From contig CAVGWF010000038.1 in NCBI GenBank assembly GCA_963632825.1, positions 1 to 64,000 of the forward strand: 64,000 nucleotides of DNA, in the 5' to 3' direction. This DNA comes from F23-B02 sp963632825 (lineage in GTDB: Bacteria; Bacillota; Clostridia; Oscillospirales; Oscillospiraceae). The notes under the pieces are model-generated. The model worked only from the letters and a program-made list of their open reading frames with translations, did not search any database and was not told the DNA's origin. Positions 1 through 9,027 of the stretch are shown here, piece by piece. The number at the start of each line of letters is the position of its first letter. Within the stretch, counting starts at the first letter, position 1. A program made the position numbers and the translations under genes.

Positions 1-607
<607 letters not shown>

Positions 608-644
608 ATCTTTTCCTCCGGACTAATTGATTTCTAATTCATCT

Positions 645-672
645 GTTATAATTTGATCTATCATGATCACAA
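645..672 (-). promoter_or_regulatory. Promoter of the PFOR gene
   Basis: On the minus strand TTGTGA (667-672) and TATAAC (645-650) are separated by 16 bp. They lie about 40 bp before the PFOR start codon. Confidence 0.55.
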
Positions 673-714
673 GTCTAACACCAAAAAAATGAACTGTAAA
701 CAGCAAAATATTAC

Positions 715-743
715 TTGTACTTTTTGAAACTGTGTATTATACT
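715..743 (+). promoter_or_regulatory. Promoter of asp23-fakA
   Basis: TTGTAC (715-720), a 17-bp spacer and TATACT (738-743), about 50 bp before the Asp23 start. Together with the PFOR promoter it forms a divergent pair in an AT-rich intergenic region. Confidence 0.65.
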
Positions 744-795
744 ATTGTAGCAATTTTGTAGTTGCGCTTATTTTAAATGAAAGGAGTCCTTCAAT

Positions 796-1149
796 ATGGT
801 GAACATAAGCAACGAGCTTGGAAACATCAGTATCACCAGTGAGGTCTTTACGAATATTGCCGGTGCGGCAGCTACAAGCTGCTTCGGCGTAAAGGGTATG
901 GCAGGACGCAGCAAGGATGGCGGCCCTCTGCAGCTTCTAAGGAAAGAATCCATGTCAAAGGGCGTTACGACGCACCTTAACGATGACGGAAGTCTGTCGC
1001 TGGAGCTGCATATAGGCGTAGACAACGGCGTTAATATAAGTGCGGTGTGCCGCAGTATAATAAAGGAAGTCCGCTACAAGGTAGCAAAGGCGACCGGTGT
1101 TCCGGTAACGAGCGTCGACGTTTATGTCGATACCGTCATAGCAGGCTGA
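796..1149 (+). CDS. Asp23/Gls24 family envelope-stress protein (YloU-like)
   Basis: A 117-residue protein with no membrane segment. It has the short Asp23/Gls24 fold signature: an N-terminal 'ISNELGNISITSEVFTNIAG' style beta-hairpin, then the conserved GVKGMAGR segment and a C-terminal SVDVYVDTVI strand. Members are cytosolic or membrane-associated and are linked to alkaline or envelope stress; the biochemical role is not settled. The start has a strong SD (AAAGGAG). It sits 39 bp before the FakA-like gene, the same order as yloU-yloV in Bacillus, so cotranscription is likely. Confidence 0.92.
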   Translation: MVNISNELGNISITSEVFTNIAGAAATSCFGVKGMAGRSKDGGPLQLLRKESMSKGVTTHLNDDGSLSLELHIGVDNGVNISAVCRSIIKEVRYKVAKATGVPVTSVDVYVDTVIAG

Positions 1150-1188
1150 TAAATAAAGATAATAATCCCTCCCGGAGGTGCTTTTGCT

Positions 1189-2874
1189 TTGAGAGAATAT
1201 ATAGATGCCGCGGCGTTTAAGGAAATGATCCTGTGCGCGGATGCGGCGCTTGCAGAAAATACCCAGCAGATAAACGAACTGAATGTTTTCCCCGTTCCTG
1301 ACGGCGATACCGGCACGAATATGGGGCTGACCATGAACGAAGCTGCCGCCCAGCTTCGAAAGAAGGATTTCTATGCCGTCGATGCGGTGGCGGACTGCGT
1401 TGCCGGTGCGCTTTTGCGCGGCGCGCGCGGAAATTCAGGAGTCATCCTTTCGCTTCTGTTCCGCGGCATTTCCCGCCGGCTCAAGGGAATGGAAACCGTC
1501 GGCGCAAAGGAATTTGCAGCCGCAATGGAGGACGGCGTCGACGCGGCGTATAATGCGGTGATGAAGCCCGCCGAGGGCACTATCCTCACGGTTGCGCGCA
1601 TGGCCTCCGCCGCTGCGGTCGAGTATACCAAAAAGGGCACCGATATTGAGGAGCTGCTTGAAACGGCGCTGGAGATAGGTGAGGAGGCGCTTGAGAATAC
1701 GGTGAATCAGAACCCCGTTCTGCGCAAGGCGGGAGTCGTCGATGCGGGCGGCAAGGGTTATATCGTGATTTTCACCGCCTTTCTCAAGAGCCTGCGCGGT
1801 GAGGTAACGGCTCCGAAGGACGGTGTGCAGCCCGGAGTTATCGCAAATCAGGGCGGCGCGTTCGACGTATTCGGCACCGATGAGATAACCTATGCATTCG
1901 ATACGGTGTATATCGTGCGCAAGCATGAGCCGAACATAGACCTCACACCGCTCAGAGCATACCTCTCCAGCATCGGCGACAGTCTTGTCATCGGTGAGGA
2001 TGATGAGGCGTTCAAGGTTCATGTGCATACCAACATTCCCGGTGAGGCGCTCACCAAGAGCCAGAAATACGGCACCCTCGAGCTCGCCAAGATCGAGAAC
2101 ATGCGCACTCAGTACGAGGACATCATGGCAGGCAAAAAGGCTCAGTCCACAGATGATCTTGAGCAGATAGAGCGTGAACTCGAGGAGAGTGAGCAGGTAC
2201 ATGCCGTGCCCACAAAGCGCTACGGCATAGTCGCCGTCTGTGCGGGCGACGGTATAGCGGACCTGTTCAGAGAGCTTGGCGCGGACACCATAGTCACCGG
2301 CGGTCAGACCATGAACCCATCGACGGCGGATATAATGAGAGAGATCGACCGTACTCCCGCGGAGGTCGTTTTCGTTCTCCCGAATAACAAGAATATCATA
2401 ATGGCAGCCGAGCAGAGCATCCCGCTTTGCGAGGATAAGACCGTTGTCGTTATCCCCACCAAGACCATCCCGCAGGGTATAACCGCAATGCTCAACTTCG
2501 ACCCCGACTGCGAAACCTCCGACATAGCCGAGGCTATGAAGGGCTCGCTCGACGGCGTCCACACCGCCCAGATAACATACGCCGCGCGCGATTCGGACTT
2601 CGACGGCTACACCATCCACGCAGGGGAGTACCTCGGCCTGCTTGACGGAAAGCTCATCGGCAGCTGCACTGAGATGCCCGCCATGCTCGAAAGGATGCAG
2701 GAGGCATTCAAGGAGCTCGACCCCGAGATAGTAACCGTGTACTACGGTGCGGATGTCAGCGAGGACGATGCGCAGGGGACCGCAGGCATTATCGAAAAGG
2801 AGTTCCCCGACGCTGAGGTCACGGTGGTCAACGGCGGCCAGCCCGTTTACTATTACATGATATCGGTTGAATAA
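1189..2874 (+). CDS. fakA: FakA-like DAK/DegV-fold fatty-acid kinase (YloV family)
   Basis: A 561-residue protein of the YloV/FakA family, which phosphorylates fatty acids held by a DegV-type carrier (FakB) for phospholipid synthesis. The N-terminal DhaL domain (about residues 10-200) carries the Mg-nucleotide motif PVPDGDTGTNM with aspartates near 38 and 40, and RGARGNSGVILS. The remainder is the FakA middle and C-terminal domain. Translation starts at TTG 1189: GGAGGTG lies 8 nt upstream and the first residues MREYIDAAAF match the family N-terminus. No fakB is visible in the window. A hairpin terminator follows directly. Confidence 0.93.
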   Translation: MREYIDAAAFKEMILCADAALAENTQQINELNVFPVPDGDTGTNMGLTMNEAAAQLRKKDFYAVDAVADCVAGALLRGARGNSGVILSLLFRGISRRLKGMETVGAKEFAAAMEDGVDAAYNAVMKPAEGTILTVARMASAAAVEYTKKGTDIEELLETALEIGEEALENTVNQNPVLRKAGVVDAGGKGYIVIFTAFLKSLRGEVTAPKDGVQPGVIANQGGAFDVFGTDEITYAFDTVYIVRKHEPNIDLTPLRAYLSSIGDSLVIGEDDEAFKVHVHTNIPGEALTKSQKYGTLELAKIENMRTQYEDIMAGKKAQSTDDLEQIERELEESEQVHAVPTKRYGIVAVCAGDGIADLFRELGADTIVTGGQTMNPSTADIMREIDRTPAEVVFVLPNNKNIIMAAEQSIPLCEDKTVVVIPTKTIPQGITAMLNFDPDCETSDIAEAMKGSLDGVHTAQITYAARDSDFDGYTIHAGEYLGLLDGKLIGSCTEMPAMLERMQEAFKELDPEIVTVYYGADVSEDDAQGTAGIIEKEFPDAEVTVVNGGQPVYYYMISVE

Positions 2875-2887
2875 AGAAAATCGAAAA

Positions 2888-2923
2888 AAACAGCTCACGG
2901 CAATTCGCTGCCGTGAGCTGTTT
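2888..2923. terminator. Bidirectional terminator between fakA and the PepSY-like gene
   Basis: A 15-bp perfect stem (AAACAGCTCACGGCA with its complement) around a 6-nt loop, with A-tract and T-tract flanks, lies between two convergent genes. Confidence 0.85.
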
Positions 2924-2938
2924 GAGATTGTGCACTTG

Positions 2939-3484
2939 TTATACGCCGTATGATATGACTTCGAGAAGCTCTCCTGAGTATGCGTCGATGACCATGGTCG
3001 AATCGGCGAGGACTGTTCCGCCGCTGCCCTGCGCTGCGAGCGTAACACCGCTGAATGTAATTACCCAAGCCGGTGCGTTCTGAAGCGTCCGGCCGCTTCC
3101 GTTAACGGAGGCAGACTCGTTATCCGTAAAGCTTGCGAGAACTGCGTTTACGGAGCTCGGAACGGAAGAGGTCATTGCCTCAAGGTGCTCTGACGCAAGC
3201 GAGAGGGCGGTGTCGCGGTCTATCATCGTGCCTGCGGCTGTCTGCACGCCTTCACCGGCAAGCTCCGTGACGGAAAAGCCGTGATCGGCGGTGCTGTTCA
3301 GTGCCTGAAGCGATTCCGTGAGCGGAACTGCGCTGCCGCAGACGGAAACGGTGTCCGAAACCTGCGGCTGACTGCCGTCTGACACCGCAGCCTTGGGCTC
3401 TGACGACAGGGCATATGCCACTGATGCGGACAATACGAGCACGGCAGCTAAGGCTCCGGCAAATATTTTGGCGCGTTTATTCAT
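2939..3484 (-). CDS. Secreted PepSY-like protein
   Basis: A 181-residue protein beginning MNKRAKIFAGALAAVLVLSA, a typical Sec signal segment of basic residues followed by a hydrophobic stretch ending near AYA. The mature part is Ser/Ala/Val-rich and ends with AWVITFSG...TMVIDAYSGELLEV, which resembles the strand-turn of PepSY-type domains, where the closing 'VIDAxTGEVL' is common. PepSY domains are often peptidase inhibitors or sensors outside the membrane; the role here is inferred weakly. The chosen ATG at 3484 has GGAGG 7 nt upstream; a longer in-frame start lacks an SD. It is a single-gene unit. Confidence 0.55.
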   Translation of the reverse strand: MNKRAKIFAGALAAVLVLSASVAYALSSEPKAAVSDGSQPQVSDTVSVCGSAVPLTESLQALNSTADHGFSVTELAGEGVQTAAGTMIDRDTALSLASEHLEAMTSSVPSSVNAVLASFTDNESASVNGSGRTLQNAPAWVITFSGVTLAAQGSGGTVLADSTMVIDAYSGELLEVISYGV

Positions 3485-3534
3485 TTTATTACCTCCCTTG
3501 AGTAAAAAAACCAAAATGTATAAACATATCTGCC

Positions 3535-3564
3535 TGTATAGTAGCACAAAAAATTACGGCACAA
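3535..3564 (-). promoter_or_regulatory. Promoter of the PepSY-like gene
   Basis: On the minus strand TTGTGC (3559-3564), 18 bp, TATACA (3535-3540), about 50 bp before the start codon. Confidence 0.5.
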
Positions 3565-3632
3565 GCAGCGACAGCAATAATTCATATATTTTTCACCTTC
3601 TGTTAACAATTTTGCATGAGACAGCCGGAGCA

Positions 3633-3661
3633 TTGACAAGGTGCGCAGCTGAATATAAAAT
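3633..3661 (+). promoter_or_regulatory. Promoter of the moaC operon
   Basis: Consensus TTGACA (3633-3638), a 17-bp spacer and TAAAAT (3656-3661), 29 bp before the moaC ATG. Confidence 0.65.
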
Positions 3662-3690
3662 AAGTACATCTGACGATACGGAGAAACACT

Positions 3691-4167
3691 ATGGCAGATT
3701 TTACGCATTTTAATGAAAACGGCAGAGCAAGGATGGTGGATGTGTCCGAAAAGACCGACACCGTGCGCACGGCGGTGGCGGCGGGCAGGGTGATAGTCAA
3801 TGCCGAGACCTTTGAGCTTATAAAGACAGGCGGCATGAAAAAGGGCGATGTGCTGTCCGTTGCGCAGATAGGCGGCATAATGGGCGCAAAGCGCACTTCC
3901 GAGATAATACCCATGTGCCACCCGATTATAATATCGGGCATTGATATCGACCTTTCGCTGTGCGAGGAAAAACACAGCGTCGAGATCGTCGCAACAACCA
4001 AATGCACCGGTGCGACTGGCGTTGAGATGGAGGCACTCACGGCGGTATCCGTTGCGGCGCTGACGGTTTACGACATGTGCAAGGCGGTGCAGCGCGATAT
4101 CGAGATAACTGATATACGCCTTCTCAAAAAGACCGGCGGGAAAAGCGGGGTGTTCGAGAGAAAATGA
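3691..4167 (+). CDS. moaC: Cyclic pyranopterin monophosphate synthase MoaC
   Basis: Catalyses the second step of molybdopterin synthesis, converting the MoaA product to cyclic pyranopterin monophosphate. At 158 residues it has the usual length. Conserved family blocks are visible: FNENGRARMVDVSEK, the GGIMGAKRTSEIIPMCHPI segment and CTGATGVEMEALTAVSVAALT, followed by the terminal LLKKTGGKSG. It is the first gene of a tight operon and overlaps ansA by 4 bp (ATGA), so it is translationally coupled. Oddly, no other moa, moe or mob gene is present nearby; the partners must lie elsewhere in the genome if the pathway is complete. Confidence 0.96.
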   Translation: MADFTHFNENGRARMVDVSEKTDTVRTAVAAGRVIVNAETFELIKTGGMKKGDVLSVAQIGGIMGAKRTSEIIPMCHPIIISGIDIDLSLCEEKHSVEIVATTKCTGATGVEMEALTAVSVAALTVYDMCKAVQRDIEITDIRLLKKTGGKSGVFERK

Positions 4168-5168
4168 AGAAGATACTCATGATAGGCACGGGCGGTACGA
4201 TAGCCTCACAGATAAGCGGAAGCGCACTGTCTCCGCAGCTCAGACCCGAGGAGCTTCTCTCGCTCGTTCCGGCGATATCGAAGCTGTGCATGGTCGAGTG
4301 CATATCCCTTTTCAATGTTGACAGCACGAGCATGACACCGGCGCACTGGGTGAAGATAACGCAGTGCGTAAAGGATAATTACGATAAATACGACGGCTTT
4401 GTCATAAGCCACGGAACGGATACGATGGCATATACCGCGGCTGCCCTGAGCTATATGATCCGCGGCTCGAAAAAGCCCGTCATACTCACAGGCGCTCAGA
4501 AGCCCATAGGCTTCGATTCCACTGACTCGAAGATAAACCTTCTCGATGCCTTTACCTGCGCCTGCTCCGACGATATTTGCGGCGTGAACATTGTCTTTAA
4601 CGGCCGCGTCATTCTCGGCACACGCGCAAGAAAAACGCGGTCAAAGTCATACGCTGCGTTTTCCAGCATAAATTACCCCTTCATAGCAACGCTTCAGGAT
4701 GGAGTGCTCATGCAGTATATAAAGTCCGACAGCCTCGAAAGGCCGGAGTTTTTCACTGAGCTCGACACGAATGTCGGGCTTATAAAAATGATTCCGGGCA
4801 TGGATTTTGAGCTTTTGCAGTTTATGACCGAGCGCAAGGATGCCGTGATAATCGAGGCCTTCGGCGTCGGCGGTCTGCCTTCATACGGCGACGATAAGTT
4901 TCTGGATATCGTCATAAACGCCATAGGCAGGGGAAAGGTCATCATCATGACCACTCAAGTGCAGAACGAGGGCTCGGATCTTGCCGTTTACAATGTCGGA
5001 CACCGGCTCAAGGGCTGGCGCAATGTGCTCGAGGCATATGACATGACGACCGAGGCCGCACTTGCAAAGATAATGTGCATCCTCGGCGCAGCGCGCGATT
5101 CCGACGAGATACGCCGCCGGTTCTACGAGCCCGTTGCCCATGACATTCTTTATCACTGCGGAGAGTGA
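4164..5168 (+). CDS. ansA: Type I (cytoplasmic) L-asparaginase
   Basis: Hydrolyses L-asparagine to aspartate and ammonia. The 334-residue protein lacks a signal peptide, which fits the cytoplasmic AnsA type. The first catalytic threonine is in IGTGGTIAS (Thr12) and the second in SHGTDTMAYTA, both diagnostic of the family; ILTGAQKPIG is the following conserved segment. The ATG overlaps the moaC stop codon by 4 bp. The next gene starts 1 nt after its stop, so all four genes of the operon are coupled. There is no obvious metabolic link to MoaC. Confidence 0.95.
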   Translation: MKKILMIGTGGTIASQISGSALSPQLRPEELLSLVPAISKLCMVECISLFNVDSTSMTPAHWVKITQCVKDNYDKYDGFVISHGTDTMAYTAAALSYMIRGSKKPVILTGAQKPIGFDSTDSKINLLDAFTCACSDDICGVNIVFNGRVILGTRARKTRSKSYAAFSSINYPFIATLQDGVLMQYIKSDSLERPEFFTELDTNVGLIKMIPGMDFELLQFMTERKDAVIIEAFGVGGLPSYGDDKFLDIVINAIGRGKVIIMTTQVQNEGSDLAVYNVGHRLKGWRNVLEAYDMTTEAALAKIMCILGAARDSDEIRRRFYEPVAHDILYHCGE

Positions 5169-5169
5169 A

Positions 5170-6369
5170 ATGAATAATGTTGTGATAATAGGAGGCGGCG
5201 CGTCCGGCATGGCTGCCGCGATAACGGCCTCCGAAGATAAGAATAATAATGTAATACTGCTCGAGCGTCAGCAGCGCGTCGGCAAAAAGCTTTTGAGTAC
5301 CGGAAACGGCAGGTGCAATCTCACGAATACCGGCGCTTCCGCCGCAAATTACCACGGCAGCCAGCCGGATTTCGTATTGCCGGTGCTCGAAAAATTTACG
5401 CCTGAGGATACCCTGCGCTTTTTTGATTCGCTCGGACTCGTCACAAGCTGCGAGTACGGCGGCAGAGTCTACCCGCAGTCAAACTCTGCAAACAGCGTTG
5501 TCGATGTCCTGCGCTTTGCGCTTTTGAAGGAGAACATAAGCGTTCTGACCTCATGCCCCGCGCGCGGCATAAAAAGACGCGGCGAGAGCTTTGAGGTGCA
5601 GACCGACGGCGAGAGCATATTCGCCGACTACATCATAGTCTCCTGCGGTGGCGCTGCCGGTGCAAGGGTCGGCGGCGTGAGCGACGGGTATGAGCTTTTA
5701 AAGCCGCTGGGACATAAGTGCACACGGATAATGCCGTCGCTCGTTCAGCTCATAACTGACCCCGCATATCCGCGTGCCCTGAAGGGCGTCAGGGTAAATG
5801 CCCGCCTTGCGCTCGAGCACAGCGGAGAGACGCTTGCCGAAAGCGAGGGTGAGCTGCAATTTACCGAAACGGGACTTTCGGGTCCTGCGGCGTTTGATAT
5901 ATCACGCGCGGCGGCAGCCTCGGGCGAGGGCATCGTTCACATAGACCTCAGCGGCGGAGCCGGTGTTGCGGAGAAGCTGCGTGCGAGAGCGGAGGCAAAT
6001 CCGCAGCTCGGCGCAGAGGATATACTCACCGGAGTCCTGCACAACCGTCTCGGCAGGATGGTCGTGAAATATGCCGGCGTGAGCGGCGGTAAGCGTATCT
6101 GCGAGCTCTCGGACGGTGAGCTTGAGTCGATAGCCCGCGCCTGCCGCGATTTTGCGATAAGCCTGCGCGGCGTCGAGGATTTTGACCATGCGCAGGTCAC
6201 CGCCGGAGGCATAAAAACCACCGGCGTTAACCCGCAGACGCTTGAGAGCTGGTTCGTGCCGCACCTTTTCATAACGGGTGAGCTGCTCGATGTCGACGGT
6301 GACTGCGGCGGGTATAACCTGCAATGGGCATGGGCAAGCGGCGTTACGGCGGGGAGGCTCGGAAAATGA
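5170..6369 (+). CDS. HI0933/YhiN-family FAD-dependent oxidoreductase
   Basis: A 399-residue flavoprotein of the HI0933 (YhiN, BaiN-like) family. The N-terminal dinucleotide-binding motif is VVIIGGGASGMAAAI (GxGxxG), followed by the family-specific LLERQQRVGKKLLSTGNGRCNLTN stretch. The C-terminus has GGIKTTGVNPQTLESW and a second FAD contact, DGDCGGYNLQWAWASG. Start at 5170: ATG lies one base after the ansA stop with GGAGAG upstream; a longer upstream reading would overlap ansA. The physiological substrate of this family is mostly unknown. The stop overlaps the next start by 4 bp. Confidence 0.93.
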   Translation: MNNVVIIGGGASGMAAAITASEDKNNNVILLERQQRVGKKLLSTGNGRCNLTNTGASAANYHGSQPDFVLPVLEKFTPEDTLRFFDSLGLVTSCEYGGRVYPQSNSANSVVDVLRFALLKENISVLTSCPARGIKRRGESFEVQTDGESIFADYIIVSCGGAAGARVGGVSDGYELLKPLGHKCTRIMPSLVQLITDPAYPRALKGVRVNARLALEHSGETLAESEGELQFTETGLSGPAAFDISRAAAASGEGIVHIDLSGGAGVAEKLRARAEANPQLGAEDILTGVLHNRLGRMVVKYAGVSGGKRICELSDGELESIARACRDFAISLRGVEDFDHAQVTAGGIKTTGVNPQTLESWFVPHLFITGELLDVDGDCGGYNLQWAWASGVTAGRLGK

Positions 6370-7937
6370 TACTTGTGAGGAATCTGCGGCTCGATATCGG
6401 GCAGGATGTCTCCGGGCTCAGAAGGAAAGCCGCAAAACGGCTTGGAGTGCCGGAGCGCACGATAAAAAGCCTTGAGATAATAAAGCGCTCGCTTGATGCG
6501 AGAAAGAAAAACGATATACATTGGCTGTACTCCGCGGCGGTAACGGTTCCCGACGAAAAGCGGCTGCTTTCAAGGAACAGAAGTCACGATATTGCCGGAT
6601 ATGAACGCTTTGAATACCATATACCGATGCTTGCGTCTCCGGTCAGACCGGTCGTTGTCGGCTTTGGACCGGGCGGAATGTTTGCCGCATATGTGCTCAG
6701 CCTTGCGGGGCTGCGGCCTATAGTGATCGAACGCGGCTCCGACGCGGAAACGCGGAAGATAAAGGTCGAAAAATTCCGCTCCGGCGGGGAGCTTGATCCG
6801 GAATGCAATGTGCAGTTCGGCGAGGGCGGCGCAGGTACATTTTCCGACGGCAAGCTGAATACCGGCATACGCGATAAGCGCATAAGCTGGATGCTGCGCA
6901 TGTTTTATAGGCATGGTGCTCCGGAGAGTATACTTTACGATGCAAAGCCGCATATCGGCACCGATATACTTATAAATGTCGTACAGAGCATCCGCCGCGA
7001 GATAATATCCCTCGGCGGAGAGGTGCGCTTTAATTCAAAGCTCACAGGCCTTGTGACAGAGAATAACGCCCTGCACGGCATAAAGGTCGAGGGGCCTGAC
7101 GGCGAGTATGTGCTTGAATGCGGCAGCCTTATCCTTGCGATAGGTCACTCGGCACGGGATACATTTGAAATGCTCAATGCTGCCGGAGTTCCCATGGAGC
7201 CGAAGCCGTTTTCCATGGGAGTCAGAATAGAGCACCGGCAGGAGAGCATAAACAGGGCACAGTACGGAGAGCAGGGCGGGCTTCCGCCTGCGGACTATTC
7301 GCTAAATGTCCACCTTCCGGACGGCACCGGCGCGTATACGTTCTGCATGTGCCCCGGCGGTGAGGTGATAGCAGCCGCATCCGAGACGGGCGGGGTCTGC
7401 ACAAACGGCATGAGCCGATCGCGGCGTGACGGCGAAAACGCCGACAGCGCACTTCTCGTCACGCTGCATACAGAGGATTTCCCCTACGGCGGCGCGCTCG
7501 GCGGAATGTACTGGCAGCGTGACATAGAGCGCGCAGCGTTTAATATGAGCGGCAGCTATATGGCTCCGGCACAGCTTGCGGGAGATTTCCTCGCGCACAG
7601 AAGGAGCACCGGCGCCGGCGGCGTAAAGCCGAGCTACCGACCCGGAGTGTACTGGTGCGACCTGCATGATGTCCTGCCGGAGAGAATAACGCGAGTGCTC
7701 GAAAACGCGCTGCCCGAGCTGGGTAAAAAGCTTTCCGGCTTCGACGCGCCCGATGCCGTGCTCACGGCTCCGGAAACGCGTTCGTCCTCACCGGTCCGGA
7801 TATTGAGAGACGATGACCGGCGCTCGCAGATCCGCGGTATATATCCATGCGGCGAGGGCGCAGGCTACGCCGGCGGCATTACCTCCGCCGCCGTCGACGG
7901 CATGAAATGCGCCGAAGCGCTCATGGAAAATCTGTAA
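6366..7937 (+). CDS. COG2509-type FAD-dependent dehydrogenase
   Basis: A 523-residue protein. An N-terminal segment of about 90 residues (LRLDIGQDVSGLRRKAAKRLG...) precedes an FAD-binding motif PVVVGFGPGGMFAAYVLSLAG. Conserved blocks include ECNVQFGEGGAGTFSDGKLNTGI and the C-terminal YPCGEGAGYAGGITSAAVDGMKCAE, both typical of COG2509 'uncharacterized FAD-dependent dehydrogenases'. The ATG at 6366 overlaps the stop of the preceding flavoprotein gene. It is the last gene of the operon; a strong terminator follows 6 bp after the stop. The enzymatic role is unknown. Confidence 0.92.
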   Translation: MILVRNLRLDIGQDVSGLRRKAAKRLGVPERTIKSLEIIKRSLDARKKNDIHWLYSAAVTVPDEKRLLSRNRSHDIAGYERFEYHIPMLASPVRPVVVGFGPGGMFAAYVLSLAGLRPIVIERGSDAETRKIKVEKFRSGGELDPECNVQFGEGGAGTFSDGKLNTGIRDKRISWMLRMFYRHGAPESILYDAKPHIGTDILINVVQSIRREIISLGGEVRFNSKLTGLVTENNALHGIKVEGPDGEYVLECGSLILAIGHSARDTFEMLNAAGVPMEPKPFSMGVRIEHRQESINRAQYGEQGGLPPADYSLNVHLPDGTGAYTFCMCPGGEVIAAASETGGVCTNGMSRSRRDGENADSALLVTLHTEDFPYGGALGGMYWQRDIERAAFNMSGSYMAPAQLAGDFLAHRRSTGAGGVKPSYRPGVYWCDLHDVLPERITRVLENALPELGKKLSGFDAPDAVLTAPETRSSSPVRILRDDDRRSQIRGIYPCGEGAGYAGGITSAAVDGMKCAEALMENL

Positions 7938-7943
7938 GATACA

Positions 7944-7980
7944 AGCTGAAGCAGCCGTTTTCCGGCTGCTTCAGCTCTTT
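7944..7980 (+). terminator. Terminator of the moaC-ansA-flavoprotein operon
   Basis: A 14-bp perfect stem (AGCTGAAGCAGCCG and its complement) with a 5-nt loop, followed by CTTT. Downstream, 7981-8180 holds no gene I can support. Confidence 0.85.
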
Positions 7981-8184
7981 GCGGTGCGTATTGCAGACCT
8001 TGTGTTAACATAAAACCGAAAACGCAATATGTTGTGCTGCATCAAATCCTGCAATATTACAATGATTAATAAATCGTGAACCGGCAAAAACGGCGGTAAT
8101 GCCTGAAACCTCAACAATTTTTTGCGGTGAAAAAGTTTCAATGTAAAAAACTGCATCAGAATAATAACTCACGGTAAAATTGCT

Positions 8185-8244
8185 GACCACTATATTTAGT
8201 GGTCGAATGGGTTACAAAGCGGTAAAAATAACTACATTTTGTGG
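8185..8244 (+). promoter_or_regulatory. Tandem NrdR boxes
   Basis: Box 1 is CCACTATATTTAGTGG (8187-8202), inside a 20-bp near-palindrome at 8185-8204. Box 2 is TAACTACATTTTGTGG (8229-8244), identical to box 1 at 12 of 16 positions. Their centres are 42 bp apart, four helical turns. Both resemble the known NrdR consensus ACACWATATATWGTGT, and they sit just upstream of the nrdG promoter, which fits repression of ribonucleotide reductase genes by NrdR. Confidence 0.85.
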
Positions 8245-8251
8245 TTTTCTA

Positions 8252-8280
8252 TTGACAAGCCCTCCGCCTTATGCTATTGT
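8252..8280 (+). promoter_or_regulatory. Promoter of the nrdG-nrdD-trxB operon
   Basis: Consensus TTGACA (8252-8257), a 17-bp spacer and TATTGT (8275-8280), preceded by TG at the extended -10 position. The second NrdR box ends 7 bp upstream of the -35. Confidence 0.75.
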
Positions 8281-8308
8281 TTAGACCGTTGATTATAAGG
8301 AGCTGGAT

Positions 8309-9007
8309 ATGCAGATAACAGGTATTCAAAAATTAACGCTGCTTGATTATCCCGGAACGGTAGCCTGTACGGTATTCACGGCAGGATGCGGCTTCAGGTG
8401 TCCGTTCTGCCACAACGCAATGCTCGTGCTGCCGGAGCAGATGACTCAGGATTACCTCACGGATGACGAGGTGTTCGATTTTCTGCGCAGGCGGCGGGGA
8501 GTCCTTGACGGAGTTGCGGTCACCGGAGGCGAGCCGCTGCTGCATAAGGATATGCCGGACTTTCTTGGGCGGGTGAAGGAGCTCGGGTATAAGATAAAGC
8601 TCGACACGAACGGCTCCAATCCCGCGCTTCTGCGTGAGATAGTCGAGAAAAAGCTCGTTGACCGCGTGGCGATGGACATAAAAAATTCACCTGAAGCGTA
8701 CGCCGGAACGATAGGCTTCGAGCATTTTGACCTTGCACCGGTGGAGGAGTCGAAGGAGCTCCTGCTGTCCGGCTGCGTGGATTACGAGTTCCGCACTACC
8801 GTTGTAAAGGGCATACACACGCGGGAGAGCCTCATAGAGGCCGCAAGGTGGATAAGGGGCGCAAGAGAATACTATCTGCAGCAGTTCAAGGATTCCGGCA
8901 ACCTCGTTTCAGGCGACGGCTTGTCAGCTTACGACGAAAAACAAATGCACGCATTGGCCGATGCCGTCCGGGAGTATGTCCCGACGGTTGAGGTAAGAGG
9001 TGTTTGA
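8309..9007 (+). CDS. nrdG: Anaerobic ribonucleotide reductase activating protein (radical SAM)
   Basis: A 232-residue radical-SAM activase that installs the glycyl radical on NrdD. The [4Fe-4S]/SAM site is the CX3CX2C motif in TAGCGFRCPFCHN (about residues 27-34), followed by the GGEPLL SAM-binding motif. It is the longer NrdG2-like form rather than the roughly 150-residue E. coli NrdG. A strong SD (AAGGAG) precedes the ATG. It lies directly upstream of nrdD, 20 bp apart, under the same NrdR-controlled promoter. Partner assignment follows from this context. Confidence 0.93.
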   Translation: MQITGIQKLTLLDYPGTVACTVFTAGCGFRCPFCHNAMLVLPEQMTQDYLTDDEVFDFLRRRRGVLDGVAVTGGEPLLHKDMPDFLGRVKELGYKIKLDTNGSNPALLREIVEKKLVDRVAMDIKNSPEAYAGTIGFEHFDLAPVEESKELLLSGCVDYEFRTTVVKGIHTRESLIEAARWIRGAREYYLQQFKDSGNLVSGDGLSAYDEKQMHALADAVREYVPTVEVRGV

Positions 9008-9027
9008 GAGATAATTGGAGGATAAAA

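Noticed and set aside
1435..3048. A 537-codon antisense frame across fakA
   Set aside because: Same reason: shadow of a certain gene, low complexity, and it runs through a terminator.
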